This document shows positions 1-11,999 of a DNA stretch of 64,000 nucleotides, one piece after another. Source of the stretch: Proteles cristata cristata. Lineage: Eukaryota; Chordata; Mammalia; Carnivora; Hyaenidae. The position numbers and the translations under genes were made by a program. The first letter of the stretch is position 1; each line of letters opens with the position of its first letter. Below the pieces are notes generated by a model that had not been told where the DNA came from, made no database searches, and was given only the letters and a program-made list of their open reading frames with translations. The stretch spans positions 372,001 through 436,000 of the forward strand of contig JAESUZ010004515.1 of assembly GCA_017311185.1 (NCBI GenBank), written 5' to 3'.

Positions 1-279
1 AGTGCTTTTTTTCCTCTGAACTTGCAGTGGAGCTTTGTCATACTTTTCATATGGTGTTGATCACATTCTGCCTTATAGTGTCCATTTTGTGTGTATGCCA
101 TATTTGGTACATGCTTCATGTCTGCATCTGAAGTGCCTAGAAACTGTGTCATGTTTATCTTTGTATATTCTTCCTCAAACCAAGAACAGAGAGGACATTA
201 TTTATTCATTTATTTACTTATTTATTTACTTATTTGGGGCTTTAAATTTTTATTTATTTATTTTTATTTATTTTATTTT
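1..279. other. CASP10 last intron, 5' part; TTTA-rich stretch
   Basis: This is intronic sequence upstream of the terminal CASP10 exon. From about 200 it becomes a TTTA/TTTAT-rich low-complexity tract that leads into the T-rich end of a minus-strand L1. No coding signal was seen here. Confidence 0.6.
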
Positions 280-512
280 ATTTTTTTAAAAGTTTATTGT
301 TAAGTTGGTTTCCATATAACACCCAGTGCTCATCCCCACAAGTGCCCTCCTACATGCCCATCACCCCCCTATCCCTACCCCTCTCCCCCATCAGCCCTGT
401 TTGTTCTCAGCATTCAAGAGTCTCTCATGGTTTGCCTCCCTCCCTCTCCCCCACCATTTTTCCCCTTCTTCTCCCCCGTGGTCCTCTGTTAAGTTGAGAG
501 GGCATTATTAAT
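280..512 (-). mobile_element. L1 3' end (carnivore type), minus orientation
   Basis: The segment reads as the complement of a carnivore L1 3' end: a T-rich start, 'tttattgttaagttggtttcc', then the 'aacacccagtgctcatcccc' block and a long pyrimidine-rich stretch ending near the SINE that follows. The same blocks recur at 48.13-48.70 kb and 57.75-58.45 kb, which supports a repeat. It is 5'-truncated and non-coding. Confidence 0.8.
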
Positions 513-525
513 AGTAGGGTCCCTT

Positions 526-729
526 GGGGCAACTGGGTGGCTCAGTCAGCTAAGCGTCCAACTCTTGACTCCTGCTCAGGTCATGATCTCATGGTTTGTG
601 GGTTTGGACCCTGTGTCAGGCTTTCCATGCTGACAGGGTAGACCCTGCTTGGGATTCTCTCTTTCTCTCTTTCTGTTCCTCCCCAACTTGTGCACATGCA
701 CATTCCCTCAAAATAAACTTTAAAAAAAA
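526..729 (+). mobile_element. Carnivore tRNA-Lys SINE (feline type)
   Basis: It has a degenerate SINE head with the 'gggtggctcagtcagctaag' A-box region, a B-box-like 'ggtttggaccc', a CT-rich middle and an A-rich tail. A target-site duplication (TSD) of 'agtagggtccctt' type is seen at 513-525 and about 730-740. Confidence 0.9.
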
Positions 730-762
730 GTAGGGTCCTTTTCTATCACCTACGTATTTATT

Positions 763-820
763 CTATCTATCTATCTATCTATCTATCTACCTACCTACCT
801 ACCTACCTACCTACCTACCA
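763..820. repeat. (TATC)n passing into (TACC)n microsatellite
   Basis: About seven TATC units switch abruptly to about seven TACC units with the same 4-base period, so this is a compound tetranucleotide repeat. Confidence 0.95.
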
Positions 821-896
821 GCTTGGAGAAGAAACATGAAAAAATAATTATATGCAAACTTCCTTTGTGGACCAAAGGCCTTAAAATGTAGGTTGT

Positions 897-1005
897 GGGG
901 CACCTGTCTGGCTCAGTCAGAAGATCATGAGACTCTTAATCTTAGGGCTGTGAGTTCAAGCCCCATGTTGGGTGTAGATTCCTTAAAAAAAAAAAAAAAA
1001 AAAAA
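897..1005 (+). mobile_element. Short tRNA-Lys SINE
   Basis: This is the short form, with only a tRNA-like body ('ggggcacctgtctggctcag', B box 'gttcaagcccc') followed directly by poly(A). It lacks the CT-rich body of the longer elements. Confidence 0.8.
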
Positions 1006-1006
1006 A

Positions 1007-1200
1007 GGGCACCTGGCTGGCTCAGTCGGTTAAGCATCAAACTCTTGATTTTGATCAGGTCATGGTCTCATGGTTCATGAATTCGGGCCCTGGACCAGGC
1101 TCCACACTCTCAGCATGGAGCCTTCTTGGGATCCTGTCTTTCCCTTTCTCTCCCACCCCCGCCCCCTCAAAATAAATAATATATAAATAAACTAAAAAAA
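1007..1200 (+). mobile_element. Carnivore tRNA-Lys SINE (feline type)
   Basis: The head 'gggcacctggctggctcag', a CT-rich middle and an A/AATAAA-rich tail are present. It sits directly behind the poly(A) tail of the preceding short SINE, which is a common landing site for L1-driven insertion. Confidence 0.85.
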
Positions 1201-1447
1201 TTAAAATGCAAGATGTGGCTATTATAGTGTTCTTAAGCACTAAATGTAATATTGAAAACTTTTATATAATTTAGCATTTCTTTTTTTAATTTCAAAATAA
1301 GCATTTCTTTATATTTGAGAGGATACCGGTTAGAATTTTGGCCTGTTAGATTAGGAAGAAGCCACGTGTTTTAGGATTTCTTTTTATGACCTGGTATGTG
1401 ATTTCTGTACCCTCATGGAAAATATTTTTTTTTTCATCTGCCCGCAG

Positions 1448-1595
1448 ACATGAAGATATCTTATCCATCCTCACTGCTGTCAACAATGATGTGAGCCAAC
1501 AAGCAAACAAAAACGGAACAAAGAGACAGATGCCCCAACCTGCTTATACACTACGGAAAAAACTAGTATTTCCTGTGCCACAGAAAAATCTTTAA
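1448..1595 (+). CDS. CASP10: Caspase-10, terminal coding exon (partial gene)
   Basis: Caspase-10 is an initiator cysteine protease of the death-receptor pathway. It is recruited with caspase-8 to FADD through death effector domains. Only the last coding exon lies in the window. It opens after the acceptor 'ctgcccgcag' and its first base completes an arginine codon begun in the previous exon. It then encodes 48 residues starting [12 protein letters not shown], with MPQP and [11 protein letters not shown] near the end, and stops at TAA 1593-1595. This is the C-terminal half of the small p10 subunit. The RKKLVFPVP ending matches human CASP10 as I recall it and differs from the CASP8 ending. The last residues (QKNL) differ from the human tail. 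The catalytic His and Cys lie in upstream exons outside the window. I saw no canonical AATAAA in the first few kilobases downstream, so the 3' end is unplaced. Confidence in the assignment is high. Confidence 0.95.
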
Positions 1596-3921
1596 TTGTA
1601 GTGTGGAGTTCTCAATGACTCTTTGACTTGAAAGAAACTTTTGGTCATCTCTTCCAATCTCCTACCCATCATAAGAATCAGTGATAGATGGTGAGCCTGT
1701 CATTCCAATAATAGGAAATATCCTATTTTATGACTCAAAATTCTTTTTTTTTTTTTTTTGACAAATCTAATTGTTAGAACACTTTCTTTATTGAAGCCTT
1801 GGATTGTAGTCTTTGCACTAGTTGTGCATGAGCAAAAGCAATTGTCCTTGGTTTGTGCATCTGTGAGGTAAAAGGTAGTATGAGGTACATTTTAAGGTTC
1901 CTTTGAACTCTAAAGAACCACTATTCTTAACCTCCACTGAGCTTTGATTTCCTCTGTGTATGACTACCCCTTGTGATCATTCAGTGTCCACTCGTATGGC
2001 CTTGTTTTGAACATTGGATAATGATATGATCACACAGGCTTCTCATCTACACATCTACTGGGGTGATAATTTTGTCTATACAATGACCATTTCCTGCTTT
2101 AGTATAAGGAAAGGGATCCTACAAGAACTGTTGATCTTGGGTTGGGAACAGGTTTGATTCTAGGAAGATGATGGTTCTTCTAGAGACAACTCAGCCACTC
2201 TGGGAGCAGAGACTTTACAACCTGAGGTTAAATTCCCTGCTGATTAGAACTTTTCAGATGCTGATGACAGAACACCCATGTCAAACCAACCAAAGCAAAG
2301 AAGGGAATTTATTGCCTCATTCATCTGAAAACACACTATTGGGTAGTGCTGGCTTCAGGGGAAGCTTGAATCAGGACTCAGTCTGCACGGTAGCATCTCT
2401 CTTGTAACTTCTCTTGGTGGCTGTACTGTGCCAACTACAGTCAACAGCCTCTGCCTTATCTCCAACATGCTCTGTTTCTCTGGCCTAAAGAAGTGAGGAG
2501 AGAGGCAGCCTTAAGGATGAAGCTATTCACAGAAGTTGTTGTTCCTTCCTTAGAGAGTTGTCTGATTATGCCTTGTGTGTGTGTGGAGGGGGTATGGTTC
2601 TGTGTGGAAGCCTTGCTACTTTTTACATTAAGGTTTTGGATATCTTTATGTATGTAAACATTTTTTTCTATTTCAAGAGGAATTTTTCTTCCTTTTTTTT
2701 TTTTTTCTAAAAGAGGGAGATTGAAAGTCCTGTACTTAAAGCCTTTATTTATAGATGAAGAGTTTGAGTTTGCCCAAGGAGGCAAAGTGATTTGCTCTAC
2801 TCCCCCAGCCAATTATTGTTGACAGGGTTTTATTTCCCACTTGAGTGAACTGGAATGTTATGGGACATAACAGGGATTTAGGAACATTTCCTTGAATATG
2901 TAGACATTCATGAAAGATATTTGGGAAAGAAGAATAACTCTTAGTGATGCCTGATTTTGTAATTATTAATGTGAAAGTCAAATTGATTTATGGTATATTT
3001 GCTATGAGAAATATTCATAAGCGGTTTTTAAAAAATTATATAGCTGATATACATGGATTTGAATGTAGCTTGGCCAAGGAAATGAGTCTAATATAGATGT
3101 CAGGATTTTCTTTCAAAACCTTTGTATATACAAGTCAAAGCGAACAGCTGGTAATTACAGTCCTTCCCAAATTGAATATACACAGCTTTTGGCTGCTTTG
3201 TAATCCTCCGCAAGTGAAGGATGGGGTGGTACAAAACAAAGAGCAAAGGATCTGGAAACAAGCGTTTTGGTTTCCATTTTGCCTTGTGACTCTCTTGCTC
3301 TGAGACACTAAGTGAAACTAGTTTTTTGAGCCTTATCTATAAAGTACAGAAAAATTACCTATTTAAGGTAAGGATGAGGTGAATGTAAATATTCATTTAA
3401 ATCTAGTTGTTGTGAGGTGTGTACAAGACCTTTCATGGTGGATAGTTCTGGCAGTCACCTAACTGGAAATATAATTTGAGTTCCTTTGTGTCTAATTCCA
3501 GCTGAATTTTAGCCACAAATCAATACTAGCAATACCCACTGATGTCCTCTTAGTGAAGAGTTGGTTCTTTGCTCACTGATTCACAGTGTCCCCGGCAGCA
3601 GCAGGCTAGCTCTTGGCTCTGAATCCATCTGGACAAAACGTTGCTAATGAACTCTCCTTCCTCAGCAACATTTGGTGTCTGATGCAGTCCCAGTCCTGTG
3701 GTTTATTTCATATTTTTGTTTTGCTGCACCTTACTGCTTGTACAAAGTTGAATTCTAGGATCGGGAAACTTTCCCATGAACTTTCTGTTCAGAGTTCCCC
3801 AGTGAGCACTTTAGGGATCACTAGACATTTATGTCTGTAAGTCACATGCTTATGCAGACACTAGGAGTACAATCATCCTTCAGTCATTTCTCCTAAATGG
3901 AGCATCTACACACTTGTCCCT

Positions 3922-3967
<46 letters not shown>

Positions 3968-5369
3968 AGAATTTAGAGTGAAGCCCAACAGGTGATTTGG
4001 TCACAGCTGTTCAGCAGAGGCTACCGCCATTGGCTGTGCAGACATTTGTGAAAGAAATGCACAGACCAGTGAGGTTTCTGTATATTTTGCCTAGTTTTGC
4101 TCAACCTACAAGAGCTGTGGTTATATATTTTTTTGTTTTCTGGGTTTTTTTTCCTGAAAAGTTGGGTTTCTACCAAACAACATAAAGGATGTGAAAACTT
4201 TTTATAGGATATTATGCAAAGGTCAGTTATTTAATAATACTACTACTGGTGTTGATTATTATTAGAGATGTTAGTCACCACAGCTTCCTACTGGCCTCTG
4301 CTGCAGGGCCTCACCATGATAGTGGGATGGTGTGATATCACCAACATTTCCCTTAGCCAGTGCTCAGGTAATTCGAACATACAAGCATCTGGTGCAGTGT
4401 GGTTACTGACCACTTAGAACAGACATCGACCAGTATGTATAACACTATGGTGAATGCTGCTGAATAGCAGCCCCTTATCAATCAACAATCAAGCTTCTGC
4501 TGAGGTAGACCAAATAAGAAGTTTACGTCATTTTGTAGATAACTTTTGTGCCATATGTGATTCACAAAATCTTCTAAGTGAGATACTTTCTGAGTGATTT
4601 AGTTAAGTTGTTCTCAACCTTGTAATTCTTGGGTCCTTGGATGTTTGTTGTTTATTCTCAGGATCTATGAGTTCTCCGCCTTCACTTTGAAGTGCTAGAA
4701 TTCCTTTTTGGTGATCATCTTAAACATTAATAGAGATGCATACTGGCTCTTCTGCATGATCACTTCATATTTGAGCAGTGCCAAACAACTTTTGTGCCCA
4801 CACTCTGGTGCCCGCAGAAAGTGATGAACTTTACATTGAGCTTTTTAAGGTAGCATAGATTAGGGTCCATGGCCAGAGGTACTCAGATTTTTTGTCAGGC
4901 ACCAGTGGTTAATCTGTTTGAAACCTGTTCCAGTTCATCCTCTTAAGCCATGATAGACTCCTAGTCCACCATCCCTCAACCCCTGCTTAACTCTCAGCAG
5001 AGGAAACTCACACTACACACAAAGTTGTGGGCTAGGGAGTTCGGAAGGACCCTAGAGAACCCATGGTCCAGCCTTCAGGATATTAAGAGGATTACTACAG
5101 TCTTGTAGCTGTTAGTGGAGGATTTGCAATCCTGTGTATTTCCTGATTTGCAATCTTGCTGCCTGGTTTTACTTTTGGACAGCTTTAATTGTTCTTTTCC
5201 CCGTGGCAACTTGAGTCTACCTGCTTAGAACATACTTGAATGCACCGCCTCTCATTTTAAACTCTGGGAGCCATACCAAACACATATAACTGTCTTCTGG
5301 TGAAGTACATGTTTCATGTGACAAGGTATTTAATTTTCTTTCTGGTAGGGTCTGGCTCTCCTCAAAATT
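1596..5369. other. CASP10 3' flank or 3' UTR, no gene seen
   Basis: The early part is presumably CASP10 3' UTR, but I could not place a polyadenylation site. Weak MIR-like blocks occur near 2740-2830 and 3280-3420. Open frames here are short and look random. Confidence 0.4.
3926..3964. repeat. (TG)n microsatellite
   Basis: About 19 uninterrupted TG dinucleotides. Confidence 0.98.
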
Positions 5370-5371
5370 CT

Positions 5372-5533
5372 GCAGGGGTTCCTGAGACTCAGTTGGCTGA
5401 GCGTCCAGCTCTTCTCAGGTTATGATCCCAGGGTTGTGATCCAGCCCTGCATTAGGCTCCACACTCGGTGTGGAGCCTGGTTGAGATTCTCTCTCTTTCC
5501 TGCTTGCTCTGAACTTAAAAAGGAAAAAAAAAA
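5372..5533 (+). mobile_element. Old carnivore SINE, diverged
   Basis: A SINE head with several deletions ('actcagttggctgagcgtcc'), a 'gtgtggagcctggttgagat' middle and an A-rich tail. It is more diverged than the other copies in the window. Confidence 0.75.
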
Positions 5534-6289
5534 GTCTGCAGTTTGCTTTTAAGAATGTGAATATCACATTTGTATCTTTGAATAGTAGCCAATTCCTGAA
5601 AATGGAAACCTCTTAAAAAAGCACTAGGAGAAATTCTTTGTTTAAAGAAAGACTGACTTGCTAATACAAAGAAGCATTTTATAACATAAGCATATATGAA
5701 TTTTTAAAAGAGGATTTTTCTATTAAAATTTTAAGTTGTATTAATTTTTACTTTTTAAATCTATTTTTGAATAGCCAATATCTTTACATTGTTCAAAGAT
5801 CAAAAAATACAAAGAGGTATTCAAGATAAGTCTTGCCTGCATTTCTGTCCACTAAATGCCCAGTCCTCCCACCTTCACATCCCAGAGATAATTTCAGAAT
5901 TTTGTAATGCAAATGCAAATACAACAAACACAAATATATATGTATTTTAAAGTAGACATTTTTTTAAACAAAGTACATACACTGTGAAACTCCTATCTCT
6001 CATTTGGTTTCATTTTAAATGATTCTGTAAGATGCTTGGAAATACTGGTACAACTCTAGAACAGGAATAACTTTATGAGCTTTGTGGACTGGATACTTGT
6101 AAAGAGAAGTAATTGACTTACCAATAAAATAAAGGGATTTTTTCCCCTTTTTATCTTTGAGTGATATCTTTGATTTTACCTGATAAGTTTTTCTCTGCTT
6201 ATATAGTAATATACACACATTGTGGAATATTTGGGAAATAGAGGAACACACAAAGAAGAAGAGTTAATTCATTTATAATTCCATTTTGG

Positions 6290-6740
6290 CATACGCTTTC
6301 CTACTTTTTCACCCTGCAGTCATCCCTGAGCTTCCCAACCACCTTTAAATCAGCTTAGCCACCATATCCTCGCAGTCATGCATCTAGTAACCTCTGTCTT
6401 TGGCGATATCTCCACCCAAGTCTCAATTTCAAACATGCCTCTCTCTCTAAGCCACCTCCTACCAGTCCATCTCACTTTCTTTAGGCCCCTGCCTCCCAAC
6501 AGTCTGCACTGCCACTGGAGCCTCTGGTTAGTCCATTGCCCCTATCTGCCATCTTTTCAAGGCCAACATTGTCCCTCACTTCTTCCCTCCCTCTACCCAG
6601 CTGGAGTCCACCCGTTGTCATTAGACTCGCTCTCTTACACCCACCCCTGATATTCTTGCCTTTCCCTTGGTCCTACTCAGAGGGCAGAATCTAAACTTTG
6701 GTTAATCACATATACCTGCTTACTGCAGACTTGTAGTAGA
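6290..6740. other. Pyrimidine-rich stretch, repeat-like, family unassigned
   Basis: A C/T-rich segment of short Cys/Ser/Pro/Leu-rich open frames. A similar segment recurs at 6940-7450 on the far side of a SINE, so the two may be one old repeat split by it. No protein family is recognised. Confidence 0.35.
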
Positions 6741-6747
6741 ATTCGTG

Positions 6748-6935
6748 GTTGTGGTGGGGTGGCTCAGTCAATTAAGCATACGACTCTTGGTTTCAGCTCA
6801 GGTCATGATCTCACAGTTGTGGGTTTGAGCCCCACACCAGGCTCTGTGCTGACAGTGCCTCTCTTTCTGCCCCTCCCCTGCTCTCTCTCTCTGTCTCTCT
6901 CAAATTAAATATATAAAAACTTAAAACACACACAC
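6748..6935 (+). mobile_element. Carnivore tRNA-Lys SINE (feline type)
   Basis: The 'ggggtggctcagtcaattaag' head, the B-box-like 'gggtttgagccccac', the (CT)n block and an A-rich tail ending in a short CA run are all recognisable. Confidence 0.85.
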
Positions 6936-6939
6936 ATTG

Positions 6940-7450
6940 CAGACTGGTCTCGTTCAAAACCAATGACCACAAACCTCAAACACACTTTCAGTGATTCTTA
7001 GAAGCAATCCTGTAACATTTCCCTGGTTTTGTCACCTTTTGCTTTCTCAGCCCATGTTACATCTTTTGTCTTTTCAGACCTCTATCATCCTCCATTCTCC
7101 TCACTTTCATTTGATAGTCTCACTTCACTAAGGGAGGTAATCAGAAAAGATGTCCACCATCCACCACCGAGTCTCCCGATCTACCTGCACCCTAACCCTA
7201 CTGGCTGCTTTCTCTCCTGTCAACAGTGGGTGCACCTTCCCGTCTGGACTTCTCCCAAGAGTCAGAACCTCTTGTGCAAGGACTGGCCCATCCTGCTCAC
7301 TCGAGGATACCACTCTCATATCCCTTCTTCTCTCTCCTTCTCTATTAACTGTCCCCTCTCTCCCAGATCATTCCCCTGAGCACACAAAACATGCATGATT
7401 TCTCTTCCTTCCAAACTAAAACCAAAACAGAACCTAAACCCTGAATGCGG
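6940..7450. other. Pyrimidine-rich stretch, repeat-like, family unassigned
   Basis: This resembles the C/T-rich segment at 6290-6740 in base composition and short phrases. Open frames on both strands overlap each other and none resembles a known protein. Confidence 0.3.
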
Positions 7451-7906
7451 ATCTTCTGTCACATGATCAGAATCAGACCCTGACCAAATGCAGGTGATTT
7501 GTTCAGGAATTGCTCTTCGGAGAATCCTGCAGAGGATGGGAGGTGGGACAGAGAAGGGGAGAAGACAGGCCAGGCCACACATGTTATCTCAGCGTGGCCT
7601 GGACAGAGCACTTTAAAGTGAAAATTATGCCTCAGTGTTCCCCACTCAATGGGAAGCAAGAGAATTGGGTTTCCATTCTCCCTCACCCCTTAGTCCCTCT
7701 GTCCTCAGCTAAGAGTTGCCCCAGCTGGGATAATTTAAACATCCAGGCACTTCCCGTGGTCAGAAGGCATAGTGTCCCTAGACAACGATGTGAGTCTTTA
7801 GAAGCAAAAGCCCCTACAATCTGGCAAGTTGGCTAAACTGGAAGATGGGAGTGAGGGTGGGTGATAGGCAGAGGGGGATTAAAATGGATTAGAAAAGAGC
7901 TGCCTT

Positions 7907-7928
7907 AAAAAAAAGAAAAAAAAAAAAA
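7907..7928 (+). mobile_element. A-rich-only retroposition footprint with 16-bp TSD
   Basis: An almost pure A tract of 22 bases is flanked by perfect 16-bp direct repeats (agaaaagagctgcctt) at 7891-7906 and 7929-7944. This is the footprint of target-primed reverse transcription that left only a tail. Confidence 0.8.
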
Positions 7929-8409
7929 AGAAAAGAGCTGCCTTCACCCCTCTTGACCCCGTGTCCTATCTCATCTTCATATCTTCAGCCTAATCCAACT
8001 TTTTGCAGGGCCCAAGCAACAGTAAAACCAGAGGCCCATAACCCGTATGCAGAAATATAAATACTGACAAACTGTTCTGTTCTATTGTTGCTGAGGATTT
8101 ACCATTTTTATGTTGTGCAGAGTGTCTGCCTCTGGCTCACACCTCTGCCTTTTTCTCCCTAGTTCTAGCTCCTTCTAGATTACCTGAAGCCCTACTGTAT
8201 GCAAAAGAACATGAACAGTGTCACACAGAGTCGGATCAGTGTACCTTTAAGCCCAGGGTTTGGTGATAGAATTTTCTGTGATCTCAAACCAAAAGGTTAG
8301 AGCTGTTTTTTGGATAGCCCAACTTTTTTTCTTTACTAACCCCCTATAAACCTATCATTTGTAAATTTATCTAAGCAGAAACTCCCTTTGTCCTTTTAAC
8401 AATTTAAAA

Positions 8410-9095
8410 TAAACATCAAAAGCAGCATTGAAAAACCAAAAAATTAGCCACAAACTGGAAAATGGTATGTGTCACATGTATGATTGATAAGGGATATATA
8501 AATATATGTAAACATATATAAAGTATATATTCTACAATTCCATAAAATAATTAAACAGTCCAGTTAGATGAGCAAAATATATGAAATGGGATAAAAAAAG
8601 AAAAAAACCCCTATCAGTAGCAAGTATGGGTGAGGATATGGAGCAAAGGGAATTCTAATGCTGCTTAGAGAACTGTAAATTGACACAATTACTTTAGAGA
8701 ACAATTTGACAATATCTATAAACATTGAATATGTCCACATACCATGAACAAGCATTTCAATTTCTGGGTCTGTACCCCAAAAGAAATCTTGCATATGCAC
8801 CACAAGACATGGAAGAGAACTTTCAGAACGTTATTGCTTGTAAGAGGGGAGAGAAAAAGGTCAGAAACAAATATGGCAATTTCGATTGGTTCAGTCATAT
8901 ACGTATACTGCATGCTTTCCATAACAGGGTAATGGTGAATGGGAACACTGTGAATGTACTAAATGCGACCGAACTATTCACTTTATTTTTTATTTTTATT
9001 TTTTCTTGTTTTTATTTTTAAAATATAATTTATTGTCAAATTGGCTAACACTTTAAATTGTTAAAATGATAAATGAAATTAAAGCTATTAAAAAA
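8410..9095 (+). mobile_element. Old L1 3' region, plus orientation
   Basis: Phrases typical of the end of mammalian L1 ORF2 and its 3' UTR occur in order, including 'aatgtactaaatgcgaccga' followed by 'ttgttaaaatgataaatg'. The last two blocks are separated by a T-rich insert with L1-like 'tttattgtcaaattggctaa' (about 8990-9050). The frames are broken. Confidence 0.65.
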
Positions 9096-9169
9096 AGAAA
9101 GAATGTTGAGCAAATAAATGAACATATGCAATATGGTATAATTTATGCAATGTTAAAAACCCAAGATAC

Positions 9170-9390
9170 CTCTGGGTGGCTCAGTCGATTGAGTGTCTGA
9201 CTCTTGATTTCAGCTCGGGTCTTGATCCCAGGGTCGTAGGATCAAGCCTGTGTCGGACTCCATGCTGAGCATGAAGCCTACCTGAGATTCTTTCTCCCTC
9301 TCTCTCCTTTTACCCCTCCCTTGCTCATGGATGCTCTCTCTCTCTCTCAAAAACAAAAATCACAAAACAAAAAACAAAAAAACCCAGCAC
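9170..9390 (+). mobile_element. Older carnivore tRNA-Lys SINE
   Basis: The head 'ctgggtggctcagtcgattg', the middle 'gatcccagggtcgtaggatc', a (CT)n run and a tail of CAAAA units. The 'atgctgagcatgaagcct' block marks an older subfamily than the copies at 12.3 and 29.7 kb. Confidence 0.85.
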
Positions 9391-10260
9391 CCGCATAACA
9401 GTCCTAGATGTTGCTGTGCATTCATATCCATGTTGTATAAATATAACAATCTACATGGGATGATAAACACATTTTAGAATGGAGGTTATCTGAGGTGGGG
9501 CTGGGATTTGGAGAAAGAGGAAGAAATGATGCGGGGGCTTCCTTCAGCTGGCTGCTGGATCTGTGGGTATTCTCTCTTTTCTAAAATCTTTTTGCATGTC
9601 AATGCTGATTAATGTAATTAGGTTACCAGACAGGGTGATTTCTGTTTGCCCAACTGTGAATATTGGCCAGGTAAGGTACACAGGATGGTTTTGCCCTCTT
9701 GGTTGGGGCAGACTAAGTTTCTTAGTCTGTACCTGTCTGAATTTTTGGGTGTTGATTATTTCTGTGGTGGTGAAATAACCAGTGTTGCCAAGGTGGTGAT
9801 AAGGGGCGGTGACTCACTTTTTATTGCCCTGAGCCATTGTTCTTGCATTTCTAGTCTGGAACAGGAAGCAAGCCTGCAGAGGAGAGCCAGCTTGTGATGC
9901 CTCCGGACTATGCCAAACCTGTTCTCATAAATCAGGTTCAAATGTAGACCCAACCTTCTTCATCTGTGACTCCCACTCGCACAGCACTGCTGTTGACATT
10001 TTTCCCTTACCAGAATGCGCAATCAGAAGCTCCGTACTGCATCTGATCATCCTACATTTCAGCTTATTTTGCTACTTGCAAGCATTCTTGGCCCCCTACT
10101 CATGTCGTACTGGATCTCCAGCTCTCGCCACCCTGCAAGGGGACAGTGAGCCAGCTTTGGCTAGGTGCTTCTTGTTGCCACTAAATTAGCAACGTTAGCC
10201 CTTGGGTCTGGTCACTTGCTGATGCCGAAAATTATGACTCTGTGAGAGTGACAGAGAGGT
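9391..10260. other. Unique intergenic sequence, nothing recognised
   Basis: No repeat family, RNA gene or convincing exon was seen. Open frames around 9.6-9.9 kb overlap on both strands and carry no known motif. Confidence 0.4.
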
Positions 10261-10261
10261 G

Positions 10262-10425
10262 TCACTGTGAGTATTTTATGGATCGAAAATCAAGGCTCAG
10301 AGAAGCTAAATAGTAAACAAGGTCATGCTACTAGAAATTGGGAAGGACCAGACTTGAACTCTATCTGGCTGACCTCCAAGTACAGAGGCCTGTCCTTCCT
10401 GTCTGTACCACAACGCTCTTGTGAA
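10262..10425 (+). repeat. MIR element
   Basis: The MIR core order is visible: 'aaggctcagagaagctaaat', 'aaggtcatgctactagaa', then 'cagacttgaactctatctgg'. It is diverged, as expected for an ancient tRNA-derived SINE. Confidence 0.75.
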
Positions 10426-10429
10426 AATA

Positions 10430-11150
10430 TTTCCTGACAGATAGAGGGCGGGCTTATACAGAGCAGTTAGCACCCCATCTCGGGTCTTGTAGATGGGAGC
10501 CTGGCCTCACTGCTGGAGCTATCACCCTGAAATGTCAAGGAGAAGCCAATTTTATCAAGTTTCAGGTCTGTAAGAAATGGGCTTGGCCTCAGTTAAATAC
10601 TGTGATAAAATATTAAAACAGGCAGCTCTTTACTGGTAAGAAAGATGGTTCATTCTGCCAGTAATTGAAAGTACCGCTGTTTGTGGAAGTTAGGCAAGTC
10701 CAACTTCCTCAGGTTCCTGGAATTGATTCAACAGACTTCCCCTTTTGCTCTGTGTTCAGTAGGAGGTTACAGTTTCTAGAAAGGACAATGAAGTGAATTC
10801 AGTGGCAGGCAAAGAATACATGTGGGGGCCTGAACAGACAGATCTCACAACTTCCTTTCCTAGGTCTGCCTTTGCTCAGACACCTCAACTCTGCATAGGT
10901 AGGGCAGTGATTGATAGTGTTTTCCAGAGTCTTGCTTCTCTATCCACCAACTGGCTGCGTTATCTCCTGCAGCAAGTCAGACCTGGTCCCTTTCTAGCAC
11001 CGCCCATCCATTTTGGAGCCATGGGGTTTAGAATTCTGAACCCTCTCTCTTCTTCCCTTTTATTGTTCACACTTTCGTTTCTGTGTCTATGTGTCTATCT
11101 CATTTCATCTTTTAAAAATTCCTATTTTGTTTATCTGGGAATATAATACA
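10430..11150. other. Unique intergenic sequence, nothing recognised
   Basis: An open frame of 117 codons (10793-11146) has no recognisable domain and no splice or start context that would support a gene. Confidence 0.4.
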
Positions 11151-11267
11151 AGCAGCAGCTAAAACATTTAAACAGTACAGAAGGATACATAGGGAAAAAT
11201 AAATTTCACACTGATCCCCATACCCAAGTCCCCAGTTCCTTCCACAGAGGTAATTATTGTTTCTTCT

Positions 11268-11376
11268 TTTTAAGTATTATTTATTTAAGTAATCTCTACA
11301 CTCAATGTGGAGCTCAAACTCACAACCCCAAGACCAAGAGTTGCATGCTCTTCTGCTGAGCCCACCAGATGCCCCC
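11268..11376 (-). mobile_element. Short tRNA-Lys SINE, minus orientation
   Basis: The complement shows the tRNA-like body, ending at 'gcccaccagatgcccc'. A direct repeat of 'gtaattattgttt' type flanks it (about 11249-11262 and 11380-11393), which supports a short-form insertion. Confidence 0.8.
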
Positions 11377-11999
11377 AGAAGTAATTATTGTTTTCAATAT
11401 TTTGAATATCCCTTCAAAGATATATTATTCTTATATAAACATATATGTATCTGTGTCTTTCATTTCCCCCTTCCCAAATGCTGGCAGACTATTCTGCACT
11501 TGGGTTTTTTAATTGAACATATCTTGGAGCCTATTCTGTATCGAACATATAGGTCTCCCCGATCTTTTTTATGGCTGCCAGTATTTCATTATATGCGTGT
11601 ATCATCAGTGATCTGACTAGCCCCCTACTGATGGGCATTTAGGGATTTCAGACTTCATAAGGGTAGAAACTAGATCTTATCCATCCTTTGTTTCCTAGGT
11701 TTCAATCTAAAATAGTGCTCTGCCAGAATTGTTTACAACACAAATACAAACACATTCATTCATGAAAATTTGGGAACAGCTCTTATTTATACTCAGGTCT
11801 GAGCTTTACATCTGCTGCTTTGCTGCAGTAAAAATTTGCTAGCTCTCATTCAGCTTTCTCATCAGCCCCAGGTACTCAGCTCTGCTAGGTATCAAATAGA
11901 AAACTTATGGATGCAAAAATGTCCCTGCCTTCCAGGAAATTATAATCTGGTTGGAGAGAGAAAAAAGGTACTTGTTGGCAAAAGTGGCATAACAAAATA

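Noticed and set aside
1386..1447. Upstream extension of the CASP10 exon frame with a methionine
   Set aside because: It lies before the 'ctgcccgcag' acceptor and is intronic.
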